64,000 bases of DNA from Acinetobacter terrae (GTDB lineage Bacteria > Pseudomonadota > Gammaproteobacteria > Pseudomonadales > Moraxellaceae): assembly GCF_013004375.1 (NCBI RefSeq), contig NZ_JABERI010000014.1, positions 62,001 to 126,000 of the forward strand. Direction: 5' to 3'. Made by a program: the position numbers and the translations under genes. Shown piece by piece: positions 42,428-52,939 of the stretch. How positions within the stretch are numbered: the first letter of the stretch is position 1; each line of letters starts with the position of its first letter. The notes beneath the pieces were generated by a model. The model saw only the letters and a program-made list of their open reading frames with translations. It searched no databases and was not told where the DNA came from.

Positions 42428-43555
42428 TTAACCACGCTTTAACAGCACTTGGCCGCCATGAGCGACGAGTAGCGCTTTTTGAATTTCTTCTTCTGGATTA
42501 AGGACAAAGTTTTTGTCTTGATCAAAAAGAGTTTCCAGGAAATTAAAGACATTACGTGCATAAAGTGCCGAAGCTTCAGTCGCAACTGTTGCCGGAATAT
42601 TTGGAATGCCTAAAATGGTCACGCCATTATCAGTCACTACATTTTCACCACACTTAGAACCTTCGACGTTACCGCCTGATTCAACCGCCATATCGAGGAT
42701 GATTGAACCAGGTTTCATTTTGGCAACGGTTTCAGCACGAATTAAACGCGGTGCATCACGGCCTGGTAACAGTGCAGTGGTAATTACGATATCTGCATTG
42801 GAAACGGCTTTATCGACAATTGCTGCCTGGTCTTTGATGTATTGCTCACCTGGCATCCATCCATAACCGTTTTTAGCAGCATCGGCAGCTTTCTGCTTTT
42901 CTTCTTCAGACATGGGTACGTCTAACCATTTACCGCCTAAAGACTCAACCTGATCGCGAGCTGTTGGACGTAAATCTGTTGCCTCAACTACAGCACCCAA
43001 GCGCTTCGCAGTTGCAATCGCTTGCAAGCCTGCAACACCGACACCCATAATGACTACACGGGCAGGTTTAACCGTACCTGCAGCGGTCATAAGCATCGGG
43101 AACATGCGCTGGTATTCTGCCGCTGCCAAAAGCACCGATTTATAACCGGCCAAGTTGGCTTGCGAAGACAATACATCCATGTTTTGTGCGCGGGAAAGCG
43201 TCCGGGGTAAAAGCTCTAAAGCAAATGCAGACACCTGCGCGGATGCAAATTGGTCAAGTTCAGTATTGCGGTACGGATCAAACATCGCAATAACTGCGGT
43301 ATTTGGAGCAAGTTTTTGAATTTCTTCACCTTTAGGCGCACGAACTTTCAAAATAATTTGACTGCCGGTATAGGCATCATCCGTAATTTTGGCACCGACT
43401 TGTTCATATGCACTGTCAATATAAGCGGCTTTAACACCTGCTCTACGTTCAATGACCACTGTATGACCAGCACTGATCAACTTCTTTACTGTTTCTGGCG
43501 TTGCTGCCACACGATTTTCACCGACAACAGTTTCGGTTGGGATTCCGATCTGCAT
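42428..43555 (-). CDS. pntAA: NAD(P) transhydrogenase subunit alpha part 1 (NAD-binding)
   Basis: This 375-residue soluble domain I binds NAD(H). The N-terminus MQIGIPTETVVGENRVAATPE matches the alanine dehydrogenase/PNT family. The Rossmann motif VVIMGVGVAGLQAIATAKRLGA is near residue 168, followed by VEATDLRP. The mobile loop segment GRDAPRLIRAETVAKMKPGS is also present. GAGG lies shortly before the ATG. A 23-base inverted repeat sits 31 bases upstream of the start (43586-43608) and may be regulatory. Confidence 0.96.
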   Translation of the reverse strand: MQIGIPTETVVGENRVAATPETVKKLISAGHTVVIERRAGVKAAYIDSAYEQVGAKITDDAYTGSQIILKVRAPKGEEIQKLAPNTAVIAMFDPYRNTELDQFASAQVSAFALELLPRTLSRAQNMDVLSSQANLAGYKSVLLAAAEYQRMFPMLMTAAGTVKPARVVIMGVGVAGLQAIATAKRLGAVVEATDLRPTARDQVESLGGKWLDVPMSEEEKQKAADAAKNGYGWMPGEQYIKDQAAIVDKAVSNADIVITTALLPGRDAPRLIRAETVAKMKPGSIILDMAVESGGNVEGSKCGENVVTDNGVTILGIPNIPATVATEASALYARNVFNFLETLFDQDKNFVLNPEEEIQKALLVAHGGQVLLKRG

Positions 43556-43585
43556 GAGCCTTCCTCAAGCTAATTTTTCTTAAGT

Positions 43586-43608
43586 AAACATTGCGGTTAG
43601 CAATGTTT
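43586..43608. promoter_or_regulatory. Perfect 9+9 inverted repeat in the pntAA leader
   Basis: AAACATTGC and GCAATGTTT are separated by five bases. The element lies 31 bases before the pntAA start codon and could be a repressor operator or a leader hairpin. The regulator is unknown. Confidence 0.5.
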
Positions 43609-44521
43609 CCCCCTGGATGCATTTTTGTTGAATTTCTGGATTCTAATTGAACTTTTTTAAATTACCACCCAATATTTATTTAATAAATACCCATATTCTG
43701 AACTGGTGATTCATAAAAATAATCATACGATATAGCATTTATTGGTTTCGCTTTAATTAAAATTGCTTTTATCCGCTTAAATGTCATCGCAACACTTTTT
43801 AATTTTTTGTATTTAAGCGCTGATGGTGATTTTTTAGCATGATTTTAAAAATTTGAATTGATCATTCTGACAATTCCAGCTTTTAGCATAAATAAAACGC
43901 CAACTTAAAGATGCCCCTATTTAGGGCTTAACTAACCTGTTTAGGTGCTACTTTTAATCAGACTGACTAAAGTGACATTATAAACAGCCTGATTCAGCAG
44001 AAAATTTGTCTCTTTTCTAAAAGCTCATTTCTAAAAATGGGCTGTAAAGTAAATAGTATCTGATCTCTGTTGTTCTCAATTTCAATTGTTATTTTTATCC
44101 ACCCTGTCTTATTCACCATAAGTCTAATGAGCTCAAAAAAATAGTTAATTTTTTTTGCTAACCATTTCGCTTGATGATGATTTGATCGTATCTCTCCCTA
44201 ACTGACTGTTTTTCGCACCACTTTAGGGCAAACATCAAGTATTCACCTCAATATCGCTATTTTTACTGATTAAAACCATCCATTTTTGGCGTTTTATCTT
44301 TTTTCTCCGGCACATTCAGCTCATTCATTGGATCTTTGCAAAGAATCTTCATTCAATTGAGTCTTGCCTTTATTTTAGCGCTGCTTTCTTGAAATAAATG
44401 AAACCCATAAAAAAGGATTCATTCCGAATTGGAATCTTAACCATCATATTTTTGCATTTCACCTCGTCTCCTAAAAACTTTATAATTCACATTTCCACGC
44501 CTTATATTTCATACTTAAAGC
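43609..44521. other. Long intergenic region between divergent pnt operon and DMT transporter
   Basis: About 900 bases of A/T-rich DNA separate the divergent pntAA and DMT-transporter genes. I see no convincing gene. One 29-codon minus-strand frame (44263-44352, ending PKMDGFNQ) has protein-like composition but no ribosome-binding site. Both flanking promoters must lie here, yet I find no unambiguous -35/-10 pair. Confidence 0.5.
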
Positions 44522-45466
44522 ATGTCCCAAGTAGGTAAAATGAAACTGAGTCTAACAAGAACACAATTAGGTTCATTATTCGCTGTTTGTGCCGCTTTTT
44601 TGTTTAGTACCAAAGCTATTTTTATTAAACAAACCTATGCGCTATCCCCGCTGGTCGATGGCACCGTTCTCATGGCTTTAAGAATGGCCAGTGCGCTGCC
44701 TTTCTTCCTTCTCATTTGTTGGTTCAGCCGACATCAGAGTCAAAACCTGAGCAATAAAGACTGGGGCTTACTGATCCTTGCAGGCTTGATTGGTTATTAT
44801 CTTGCAAGCTGGCTAGATTTCGCCGGACTCATGTATATCAGTGCCTCACTGGAACGAATTATTTTATTTTTATACCCGACGATGACGGTTCTGGCTTCAA
44901 GCATCATCTATAAACAACGCTTAAGCTTTAAAAGTCTGTTTGCGATTTTGCTCAGTTATGGCGGTACAGTCATCGTGATGTTACAGGAACAAAGCAATGT
45001 TCCGCATCAAAGTGATTTTTGGTTGGGTGCGAGTTTGGTTTTTGCTAGTGCTGTGGCATTTGCAAGCTATCTGTTATTGACTCCGCGCCTGATTCAAAAA
45101 TTCGGTTCATGGAATTTTACCGGTCTTGCGCTGAGCATTGCCTGTATTGGCACACTGACCCATTATCTGATTGCCATCCCGAATCCGATTGGCTTACTCG
45201 CGCAGTTGCCCAGTTCCGTAATTTGGTATGGTGTTGGACTGGGCTTTATGGTCACGGTTTTACCTACGGTATTATTGATGCAGAGTATTGAGCGCTTAGG
45301 TGCTTCACAATCTGCCATGATTGCATCGATTGGCCCTATTCTGACCATTATTTTGGCCACCTTTTTCTTAGGTGAAAAAATGAATGCGATTCAATGGTTC
45401 GGCTGTGCCTTGAATATTGTCGGTGTGATGATGATTACCTTATCGAAAAAGAAACTCGCCCACTAA
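44522..45466 (+). CDS. DMT-superfamily (EamA) transporter
   Basis: This 314-residue inner-membrane protein has ten predicted helices and two EamA repeats, about 20-155 and 170-310. Typical segments are FAVCAAFLFSTKAIFIKQTY at the start, WLDFAGLMYISASLERIILFLYP in repeat one, and LGASQSAMIASIGPILTIILATFFLGEKM in repeat two. It probably exports a metabolite or amino acid; the substrate is unknown. I kept the ATG at 44522. The ATG at 44540 has AGGT four bases upstream and is an equally good start. Confidence 0.85.
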   Translation: MSQVGKMKLSLTRTQLGSLFAVCAAFLFSTKAIFIKQTYALSPLVDGTVLMALRMASALPFFLLICWFSRHQSQNLSNKDWGLLILAGLIGYYLASWLDFAGLMYISASLERIILFLYPTMTVLASSIIYKQRLSFKSLFAILLSYGGTVIVMLQEQSNVPHQSDFWLGASLVFASAVAFASYLLLTPRLIQKFGSWNFTGLALSIACIGTLTHYLIAIPNPIGLLAQLPSSVIWYGVGLGFMVTVLPTVLLMQSIERLGASQSAMIASIGPILTIILATFFLGEKMNAIQWFGCALNIVGVMMITLSKKKLAH

Positions 45467-45696
45467 ACGTCTTCATCAAAATACTGTGGATACGACAATT
45501 TTAAGAATTTTTAGGGAGATATTTATAATCTCTCCCCAAAATAACAATTTTGAATTCAGGCAATCTCAAAACGTGGGAAAGATCTGTTTTCGCCTGCCTG
45601 TGTGCCAATTCCTGTTCCGTGTCTTGCTATACTCGATCTACACATTGAAATGAAGCAACTGCTGATTGCCGCTAAAACCTTAAGCAAGGGACTTTT

Positions 45697-46884
45697 ATGA
45701 ACACTTCTCTCGACATTAGCCAAGATAAATCTTTGTTATGGCTAATGGCTATTGCGTGTGGTTTATGTGCGGGAGCAAATTATTACTGCCAGCCTTTGAT
45801 TTCATCCATTCAGCAGTATTATCAGGTTCCTGAATCGCAAGTGGCACTGACCGTTACCTTTGCCCAGATCTCCTATGCATTGGGTTTACTGTTTATTGTG
45901 CCTTTGGGCGACATGCTGAATAAAAGCAAACTCATTCCCTTCCTCATGCTAGGCGCAGCCGTAGGCTTATTTATTTGTGCCAGTGCCGTGAATCTGCCGA
46001 TGCTCTGGATTGGAACCATCATTGCGGGACTTTTTTCTGTGGCTGCACAGATCTTGATTCCCTTGGCCACCATGGCGGTGAAACCGGAAAAAACCGGAGA
46101 AGTGGTCGGCTTCCTGATGAGCGGTTTGCTGGTCGGTATTCTGCTCTCGACCAGTATTGCAGGATTACTTTCCGACCTGTTTCACTGGAAAATGATCTAT
46201 GTGGTCAGTGGCATCGCCATGCTGGGCTTAAGTTTCTATTTGAAAGGTAAATTGCCGAGTCTGCCACGTCTAAGAATAAGCTATGCGGCAATTTTTAAAT
46301 CCATGGCGATATTATTAAAACAGGAACCACGCCTGATGTTGCGCTCGCTTACAGGAGCGTTCGCCTTTGCCGCCATGAGTATGCTGTTCTCTACCATTGC
46401 CCTGTTGCTCACCCAAAAACCCTTTCAGCTTTCTGATGTCATGGTCGGTCTGGTCACGCTGGTCGGTGTGTTTGGCGCGCTTTCGACTCAGCTGATTGGT
46501 AAATGGGCTGATCGTGGCCATATCAAAATACTGAGCTGGATCGGTTGTTCTATCCTGATCGGTAGCTGGCTGTTTCTATATTTCGGTGCCGTATCTTTAC
46601 TGAGCTATATTCTGGGCTATGGGCTGATTAATTTAGGCTTGGCGATCACGCATAGCTGTAACCAGAACGTGATTTTTCGCTTACGCCCGGATGCCAAATC
46701 CCGGGTCAATTCACTTTATATGACCCTGTATTTTATTGGCGGTGCCTGTGGTTCTGCACTCGGCGTTTATTCATGGCACCATGGTGGGTGGAGCATGACC
46801 TGTCTCGCAGGACTTAGCCTAGCTCTTTGTGCCAGCGTATTTGCTTTAGTGGATCAATGGCATCATGCGCGAACACCTGCATGA
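45697..46884 (+). CDS. Major facilitator superfamily transporter
   Basis: This 395-residue MFS protein has 12 helices in two halves. The N-half includes CGLCAGANYYCQPLISSIQQYY and LGLLFIVPLGDMLNKSKLIP, the latter being the family's loop 2-3 G-D-x-x-x-R/K-type motif. The sequence resembles drug-efflux-type permeases similar to YnfM/YgaY. The substrate is unknown. AAGGGA lies upstream of the ATG. It ends 15 bases from the convergent HEPN-like gene, with no terminator between them. Confidence 0.86.
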   Translation: MNTSLDISQDKSLLWLMAIACGLCAGANYYCQPLISSIQQYYQVPESQVALTVTFAQISYALGLLFIVPLGDMLNKSKLIPFLMLGAAVGLFICASAVNLPMLWIGTIIAGLFSVAAQILIPLATMAVKPEKTGEVVGFLMSGLLVGILLSTSIAGLLSDLFHWKMIYVVSGIAMLGLSFYLKGKLPSLPRLRISYAAIFKSMAILLKQEPRLMLRSLTGAFAFAAMSMLFSTIALLLTQKPFQLSDVMVGLVTLVGVFGALSTQLIGKWADRGHIKILSWIGCSILIGSWLFLYFGAVSLLSYILGYGLINLGLAITHSCNQNVIFRLRPDAKSRVNSLYMTLYFIGGACGSALGVYSWHHGGWSMTCLAGLSLALCASVFALVDQWHHARTPA

Positions 46885-46899
46885 TGGTAAAGCATACAT

Positions 46900-47544
46900 T
46901 TAGCTGACTTGAGCTACAGGATAGAAAGGCTTATTCAGATCAAGAGCTTTAGCATTTTCCAGTAAAATGCAGATAAATACGGGCAATAAAACTGCCAAAA
47001 TCCGGCAGCTTTCCTCAAATGACTTGTGATTAAGCGAACTGTGATAAGTGATCCCGCCCTGCATGAGCTGATGATGTAATGTATATAAACGATGAAATAT
47101 CATCTTTAAAATTTCGACAGAATTTCGCTCCTGCAAGGCATCCTGTATTCGTTTTTTCTGACTTTCTAGGGCTGCCTGACAGCTTTCCAGGCTAATTTTC
47201 TGATTGCGATAATCCCAAAAGCTCTGATCTACATATGAATTATCCAATAGCGACCGGATCGGCTGGCTGTATTTTCCCCATACAATATGATTAATTTTCT
47301 GATCCAGATCCTTTTGGCAGAGGGTTTCTAGAAACTGATGCAACTTTGCTGGAGCTAAAATGATGTCTCCGTCATCTGCATAAATGGCATGAAAGCTGAT
47401 CCACAGACTGATAAATTTAAAATCCAGGTCCTGATCCAGCTCCAAGGCTTTTTTAAACCAGCCTAAGCCACGATGAATTCTTAAATTAAAATGTGCTGAA
47501 TTTTGTGCTTTATGGCTTTTAAAAATTTCCTCCAATAACAGCAT
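46900..47544 (-). CDS. HEPN-like domain protein of unknown function
   Basis: This 214-residue all-alpha protein resembles a stand-alone HEPN family often annotated only as hypothetical. Its N-terminal helix is HFNLRIHRGLGWFKKAL, followed by LDFKFISLWISFHAIYADDG. The C-terminal RLYTLHHQLMQGGITYHSSLN precedes a hydrophobic helix, ILAVLLPVFICILLEN. As I recall, the family motif at that place is R-N-x-L-x-H-G-G. Here it reads H-H-Q-L-M-Q-G-G, so the putative RNase pair may be lost. No nucleotidyltransferase partner or other defence gene adjoins it. The HEPN identification is my inference from motif memory. Confidence 0.5.
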   Translation of the reverse strand: MLLLEEIFKSHKAQNSAHFNLRIHRGLGWFKKALELDQDLDFKFISLWISFHAIYADDGDIILAPAKLHQFLETLCQKDLDQKINHIVWGKYSQPIRSLLDNSYVDQSFWDYRNQKISLESCQAALESQKKRIQDALQERNSVEILKMIFHRLYTLHHQLMQGGITYHSSLNHKSFEESCRILAVLLPVFICILLENAKALDLNKPFYPVAQVS

Positions 47545-48699
47545 AATTGTTCTCCTTATTTCTATCGTTTTTTATCTATCTTTTAACTATCAAAATATAC
47601 CATTCAGAAATGACTGGGAATTCCAATTTTATTTTTTATCTCATATCATTGGTTTGAACAGCGAGCTAATGACTAGCTTATTTTTTTTTGATTTAAGCTC
47701 GTATGACACCCTCTTTTTACAGTGTCATCCAATTCGGCTTTAGTAAAATAACTTCATATCAAAGCAGTAAGGGCATCGCTCGCTCCTGCTTTCTTGCATT
47801 GTGTTAATGGAGTAGCTTCTGAAGAATTGATCAAAATATATTTTCGAAAATAGACTTTGATTACCAATCAGTGAGGCATCAATAACGGATGGGATATTAA
47901 AAATAAATTATTATTTTCAATTACTTATATAAACAGGTAGTTTATTCAAAGGAAAATGTTGTTTTGTGTTTCGTAAAGCTCGCGATATTGCTGTCTACTT
48001 ACTTAAATATATAGCTTGGAGATTTAGGTTTTTTATATGCTTATTAAGTTGGTCATCCGAAAAAAGCTCATCATTCAAACTACAGGATTCTCAGCTTAAG
48101 CTAATGCTAAATTAATTTTATATTTAATCATTTTTTTAGTATTAAAATATATGTATTTAGAAGATTAATAACCAATATTCCTCACCAATTAAAAAAAATA
48201 ACTAAAGATTTAAAAATTCAACCTCACATATTAATCAACACACTCAACCACCAATTAAAACCAAATAAATTTAATGAATATTTTATTTAAAATTCAATAA
48301 AATTAACAGTCTCAAAAGCATCAAAAAAAACCTATTAAACATATAGTAACAATTAGGTCATAATACTTGAAAATTAATATATTATTTTTCTAAACATCTA
48401 TTTTAAAAATACAATAATTACAATGTCTTAGGAATTATATATAAAAAAGTTTTTATTTAAAAACAGCATATCATCAAATAAAACATATATTTAAATAAAA
48501 ATCATGTTTTGTTCTAAAATGTAATCCAATATAAAAAAATTACTTTTAAAAAATATATAAATTACCAACCTACTGATTAATATGAATTGAAATAAAAACT
48601 CATTTATTTGCATTATTACAATTCAACATAGTACTTTAAAAAAGTAAAAAATAAATTTCAAATCAAGAATAGATTAAATAATAACAGTGAGTCCATGAA
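47545..48699. other. Very A/T-rich intergenic region with coding-like debris
   Basis: About 1,150 bases without an intact gene. From about 48,080 to 48,690 the DNA is roughly four-fifths A+T by eye, the lowest G+C in the window, and should bind xenogeneic silencers if present. On the minus strand, 47740-47907 is a 56-codon open frame without a proper start, ending CPYCFDMKLFY; it looks like a gene remnant. An inverted repeat ATGACAC/GTGTCAT lies at 47703-47728. The aspT promoter must lie at the right end but cannot be singled out. Confidence 0.5.
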
Positions 48700-50382
48700 A
48701 TGATTGAATGGCTACAAGGTGAATTAAAACATAGTCCTGAAATTCTATTGTTTTTATCTTTAGCAATAGGTTTTTGGATTGGCAAATTTCAATTTGGTAA
48801 ATTCCAACTCGGCGGTGTTGCTGGTTCATTACTTGCCGCTGTTGTTCTCAGTCTTATTGGTGTACCGGTCGACAATGGCGTTAAGGCCATACTTTTCGCT
48901 CTGTTTATTTATGCAGTTGGTTTCGAAAGCGGTCCCCAATTTTTTAAATCACTTGGACCGAAATCTCTCAAAGAAATTCTATTAGCGGTATTTATGGCAG
49001 TTTGTGGACTCATTACCGTTTTAGTGATGGCGAAGGTTTTCCAGCTGGATAAAGGACTAGCAGCAGGGCTTGCAGCAGGCGGGATGACTCAATCTGCAAT
49101 TATTGGTACAGCAGGCGATGCGATTTCCCGGCTAGACTTACCTGCTGCTGAGATTCAGAGGCTTCAAGCTAATGTCGCGATTGGATATGCCGTAACCTAT
49201 ATTTTCGGCTCTCTGGGTGCAATTATTATCTGTGTGAATATCTTGCCAAAGTTTATGGGCCGAGAAATTCATGACGATGCATTAAAGGCGCAAGCTGAAC
49301 AGCTAAAAGGCGCTTTTCAACTGGCACCAAGTCAAGAACTTGCCATGCCTGAAATTGTTGGTCGTATTTATAAAATCCAGCAGGCCTCAGGACAAACCCT
49401 TGCAGAACTTGAGTCAAAGGTACCTATTACCATTGAACGGCTTAAACGTAACGGTGAACTAATCGATGCAACTCCAGAAACTACGCTCCAGACAGATGAT
49501 GTCATTCTTGTGGTCGGTCGTAGAGCCGGTATCGTTTCCATTGCTGACAATATTGGTCCAGAACTGGAATCTTCCCAGGGCATGGAAATGGTCATGGATA
49601 CCACCGATGTGGTTCTCAGAAATTCTAAATACCTCAATCGCACCCTTGGAGACATTAAAGCCAATACGCCTGATTATTTGAAACATGGCATTTATGTACT
49701 CTCGATTAAGCGTGGTAATGAAGTACAAACCTTAGATGATAATACGGTTCTCCATCAAGGCGATGTCGTCACTGTCTACGGCACAAAAAATGATCTTGAC
49801 CGGCTGGTTAAAGAAGCGGGTCGAGCTATCCCCCAAAGCTTAAAAACAGATTGGGTGTTCCACGGAGCAGGGTTAGTAGTCGGTTTGCTAATAGGCTTAG
49901 TGGTTGTTCGTATTAGCGATATCCCTCTGACTCTTGGTGCTGGTGGGGGGGCCCTCTTATCTGGTCTGTTATTCGGCTGGCTGCATAGCCGAAACCAAGT
50001 GAATGGCAATATGCCTTTAGCTGCCTCGCAGCTTCTCAGAGATTTAGGCTTAGCAGGATTTGTTGCTGCCGTTGGTCTGCAATCTGGATTACAAGCCATT
50101 CAAACCATTAAACAAAGTGGCCTGTCCCTCTTTCTGATCGGGGTGGTGGTAACAGTCGTACCCCTCATTCTCTCCATGCTCTTTGCACGCTACGTGCTCC
50201 GTTATGACAATGTCGCAGTTATGGCCGGTGCATTAGCAGGTGCCCGAAGTGCCAATCCTGCTTTTGGTGGTGTCCTAGATAAAGCCGGAAACTCTATTCC
50301 AACAGTTCCATTTGCCATTACTTATGCATTAGCAAATGTATTTTTGACTTTGCTTGGTCCATTCATTGTGGGTCTTGCATAA
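48700..50382 (+). CDS. aspT: Aspartate:alanine antiporter
   Basis: AspT exchanges aspartate for alanine. With the decarboxylase encoded next it forms a proton-consuming cycle that can generate proton motive force. The 560-residue protein has the AspT/YidE layout: about five helices (10-180) with FALFIYAVGFESGPQFF and AAGLAAGGMTQSAIIGTAGDA. Two TrkA-C domains (about 200-375) follow. Then come another five to six helices with GLQSGLQAIQTIKQSG and GALAGARSANPAFGG. The transporter family is certain. The substrate is inferred from the adjacent aspD. Confidence 0.92.
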   Translation: MIEWLQGELKHSPEILLFLSLAIGFWIGKFQFGKFQLGGVAGSLLAAVVLSLIGVPVDNGVKAILFALFIYAVGFESGPQFFKSLGPKSLKEILLAVFMAVCGLITVLVMAKVFQLDKGLAAGLAAGGMTQSAIIGTAGDAISRLDLPAAEIQRLQANVAIGYAVTYIFGSLGAIIICVNILPKFMGREIHDDALKAQAEQLKGAFQLAPSQELAMPEIVGRIYKIQQASGQTLAELESKVPITIERLKRNGELIDATPETTLQTDDVILVVGRRAGIVSIADNIGPELESSQGMEMVMDTTDVVLRNSKYLNRTLGDIKANTPDYLKHGIYVLSIKRGNEVQTLDDNTVLHQGDVVTVYGTKNDLDRLVKEAGRAIPQSLKTDWVFHGAGLVVGLLIGLVVVRISDIPLTLGAGGGALLSGLLFGWLHSRNQVNGNMPLAASQLLRDLGLAGFVAAVGLQSGLQAIQTIKQSGLSLFLIGVVVTVVPLILSMLFARYVLRYDNVAVMAGALAGARSANPAFGGVLDKAGNSIPTVPFAITYALANVFLTLLGPFIVGLA

Positions 50383-50421
50383 ATAAATCTATAAATTTCA
50401 AATTTATCCGGTTCACAATAA

Positions 50422-52038
<1,617 letters not shown>

Positions 52039-52186
52039 TATTCAGATGAATTGTATCTAGATCAAATCTAAGCTCCTGATTTTAACTTAGTCACGTGTCT
52101 GATTCTTTAGTAAATAACTGATCGCTCCTCCAAGGAAACTAAAATTGTGATCAGAAACCATCAAAAATGAAATACTTTAGACATCT

Positions 52187-52219
52187 CCCCTAAAAAAGAT
52201 CTCATTGATCTTTTTTAGG
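52187..52219 (+). terminator. Hairpin terminator downstream of aspD
   Basis: CCTAAAAAAGATC and GATCTTTTTTAGG form a 13-base stem with a small loop. The T-run is inside the stem. It lies about 150 bases after aspD, with no gene between. Confidence 0.6.
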
Positions 52220-52625
52220 AGGTAATAATTGCCAAAGAATTTTTTTAGCTTTCCCTTTCTCAGCGATTTTCTAAATACAGTCAACCCAGGAAATAATTGA
52301 TATCCTTGACGACCTATAACCCGTACAAGTAAATCAATTTATTACAATATTGATATTAAAAAACATTTTTATTCAAATGCCATATTGTTCTTCATTTAGA
52401 AGGTGCAGCGGCACAGCTTAAAGAAGAGTAAAAGTTAGCATCTCCCTTCGCTTCAATCATTGTACTCAATCAAATCTACTGGTTTTATTTTTATAATAAT
52501 ATTGCATCTGAGGGGTGACTTCTTGATTGAGAGCAGCATATGCCATTGTTTTGTTCTTCGGTCATAACTCCCTCTCTTCACTCCTATACTTATCCATGCG
52601 TTTGACAGGTTAAGTCTATTGGGCT

Positions 52626-52841
52626 TTACTTTCCTGTTAAAATATCAGGATTTTCTTGAATTTTGGCTGCTCTTTTAAGTCAATTCCCCTTCTCTTTTTG
52701 AAGGAAATGCTGTTCTGTCAAAGTAAGTGGAGAAGCCTTTTCGATTGATTTAAACGCTGCATGACAGTTAACTAACGCTTCCAGGTGCTTCTTTCCTAGC
52801 CCTAATAATCTTGATAATTTATAGCATGAATTATTTTTTAA
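52626..52841 (-). pseudogene. Coding remnant upstream of dusA, unidentified
   Basis: On the minus strand, the frame from 52841 to a TGA at 52680-52682 reads as normal protein (for example LLGLGKKHLEALVNCHAAFK and ASPLTLTEQHFLQKEKGN). It has no start codon. After the TGA the same frame continues protein-like (LKRAAKIQENPDILTGK) to a TAA at 52626-52628. An in-frame stop within continuous protein-like sequence, plus the missing start, suggests a decayed gene. I do not recognise the family. Chance cannot be excluded because the stretch is only about 70 codons. Confidence 0.4.
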
Positions 52842-52939
52842 TTATGGTGTAAAATTTGGCGCTAAATGCAAAATGTTTCATCTACCTAAATATAGGTTTT
52901 CGCAGGTTGCACAACAATGATTAAAGGCATGATTTTTTA

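Larger units (their letters stand above)
52039..52939. other. Intergenic region between aspD and dusA with gene debris
   Basis: About 900 bases with no intact gene. It holds the hairpin at 52187-52219, a short plus-strand open stretch of 23 codons ending at 52431 (LHLEGAAAQLKEE), and minus-strand coding-like fragments at about 52480-52570 and 52626-52841. The last is listed separately. The dusA promoter must be at the right end; TAAAAT near 52851 is a possible -10. Confidence 0.5.

Noticed and set aside
45514-45536. GGGAGAT/ATCTCTCCC hairpin after the DMT transporter
   Set aside because: The stem has a bulge and no T-run follows, so it is not a convincing terminator.
47703-47728. ATGACAC/GTGTCAT inverted repeat as a possible insertion-sequence end
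   Set aside because: No partner repeat, target duplication or transposase is nearby.
52360-52431. Short plus-strand open stretch ending LHLEGAAAQLKEE
   Set aside because: Only 23 codons between stops, no start codon, and no second fragment in the same direction. Too short to call a gene or pseudogene.
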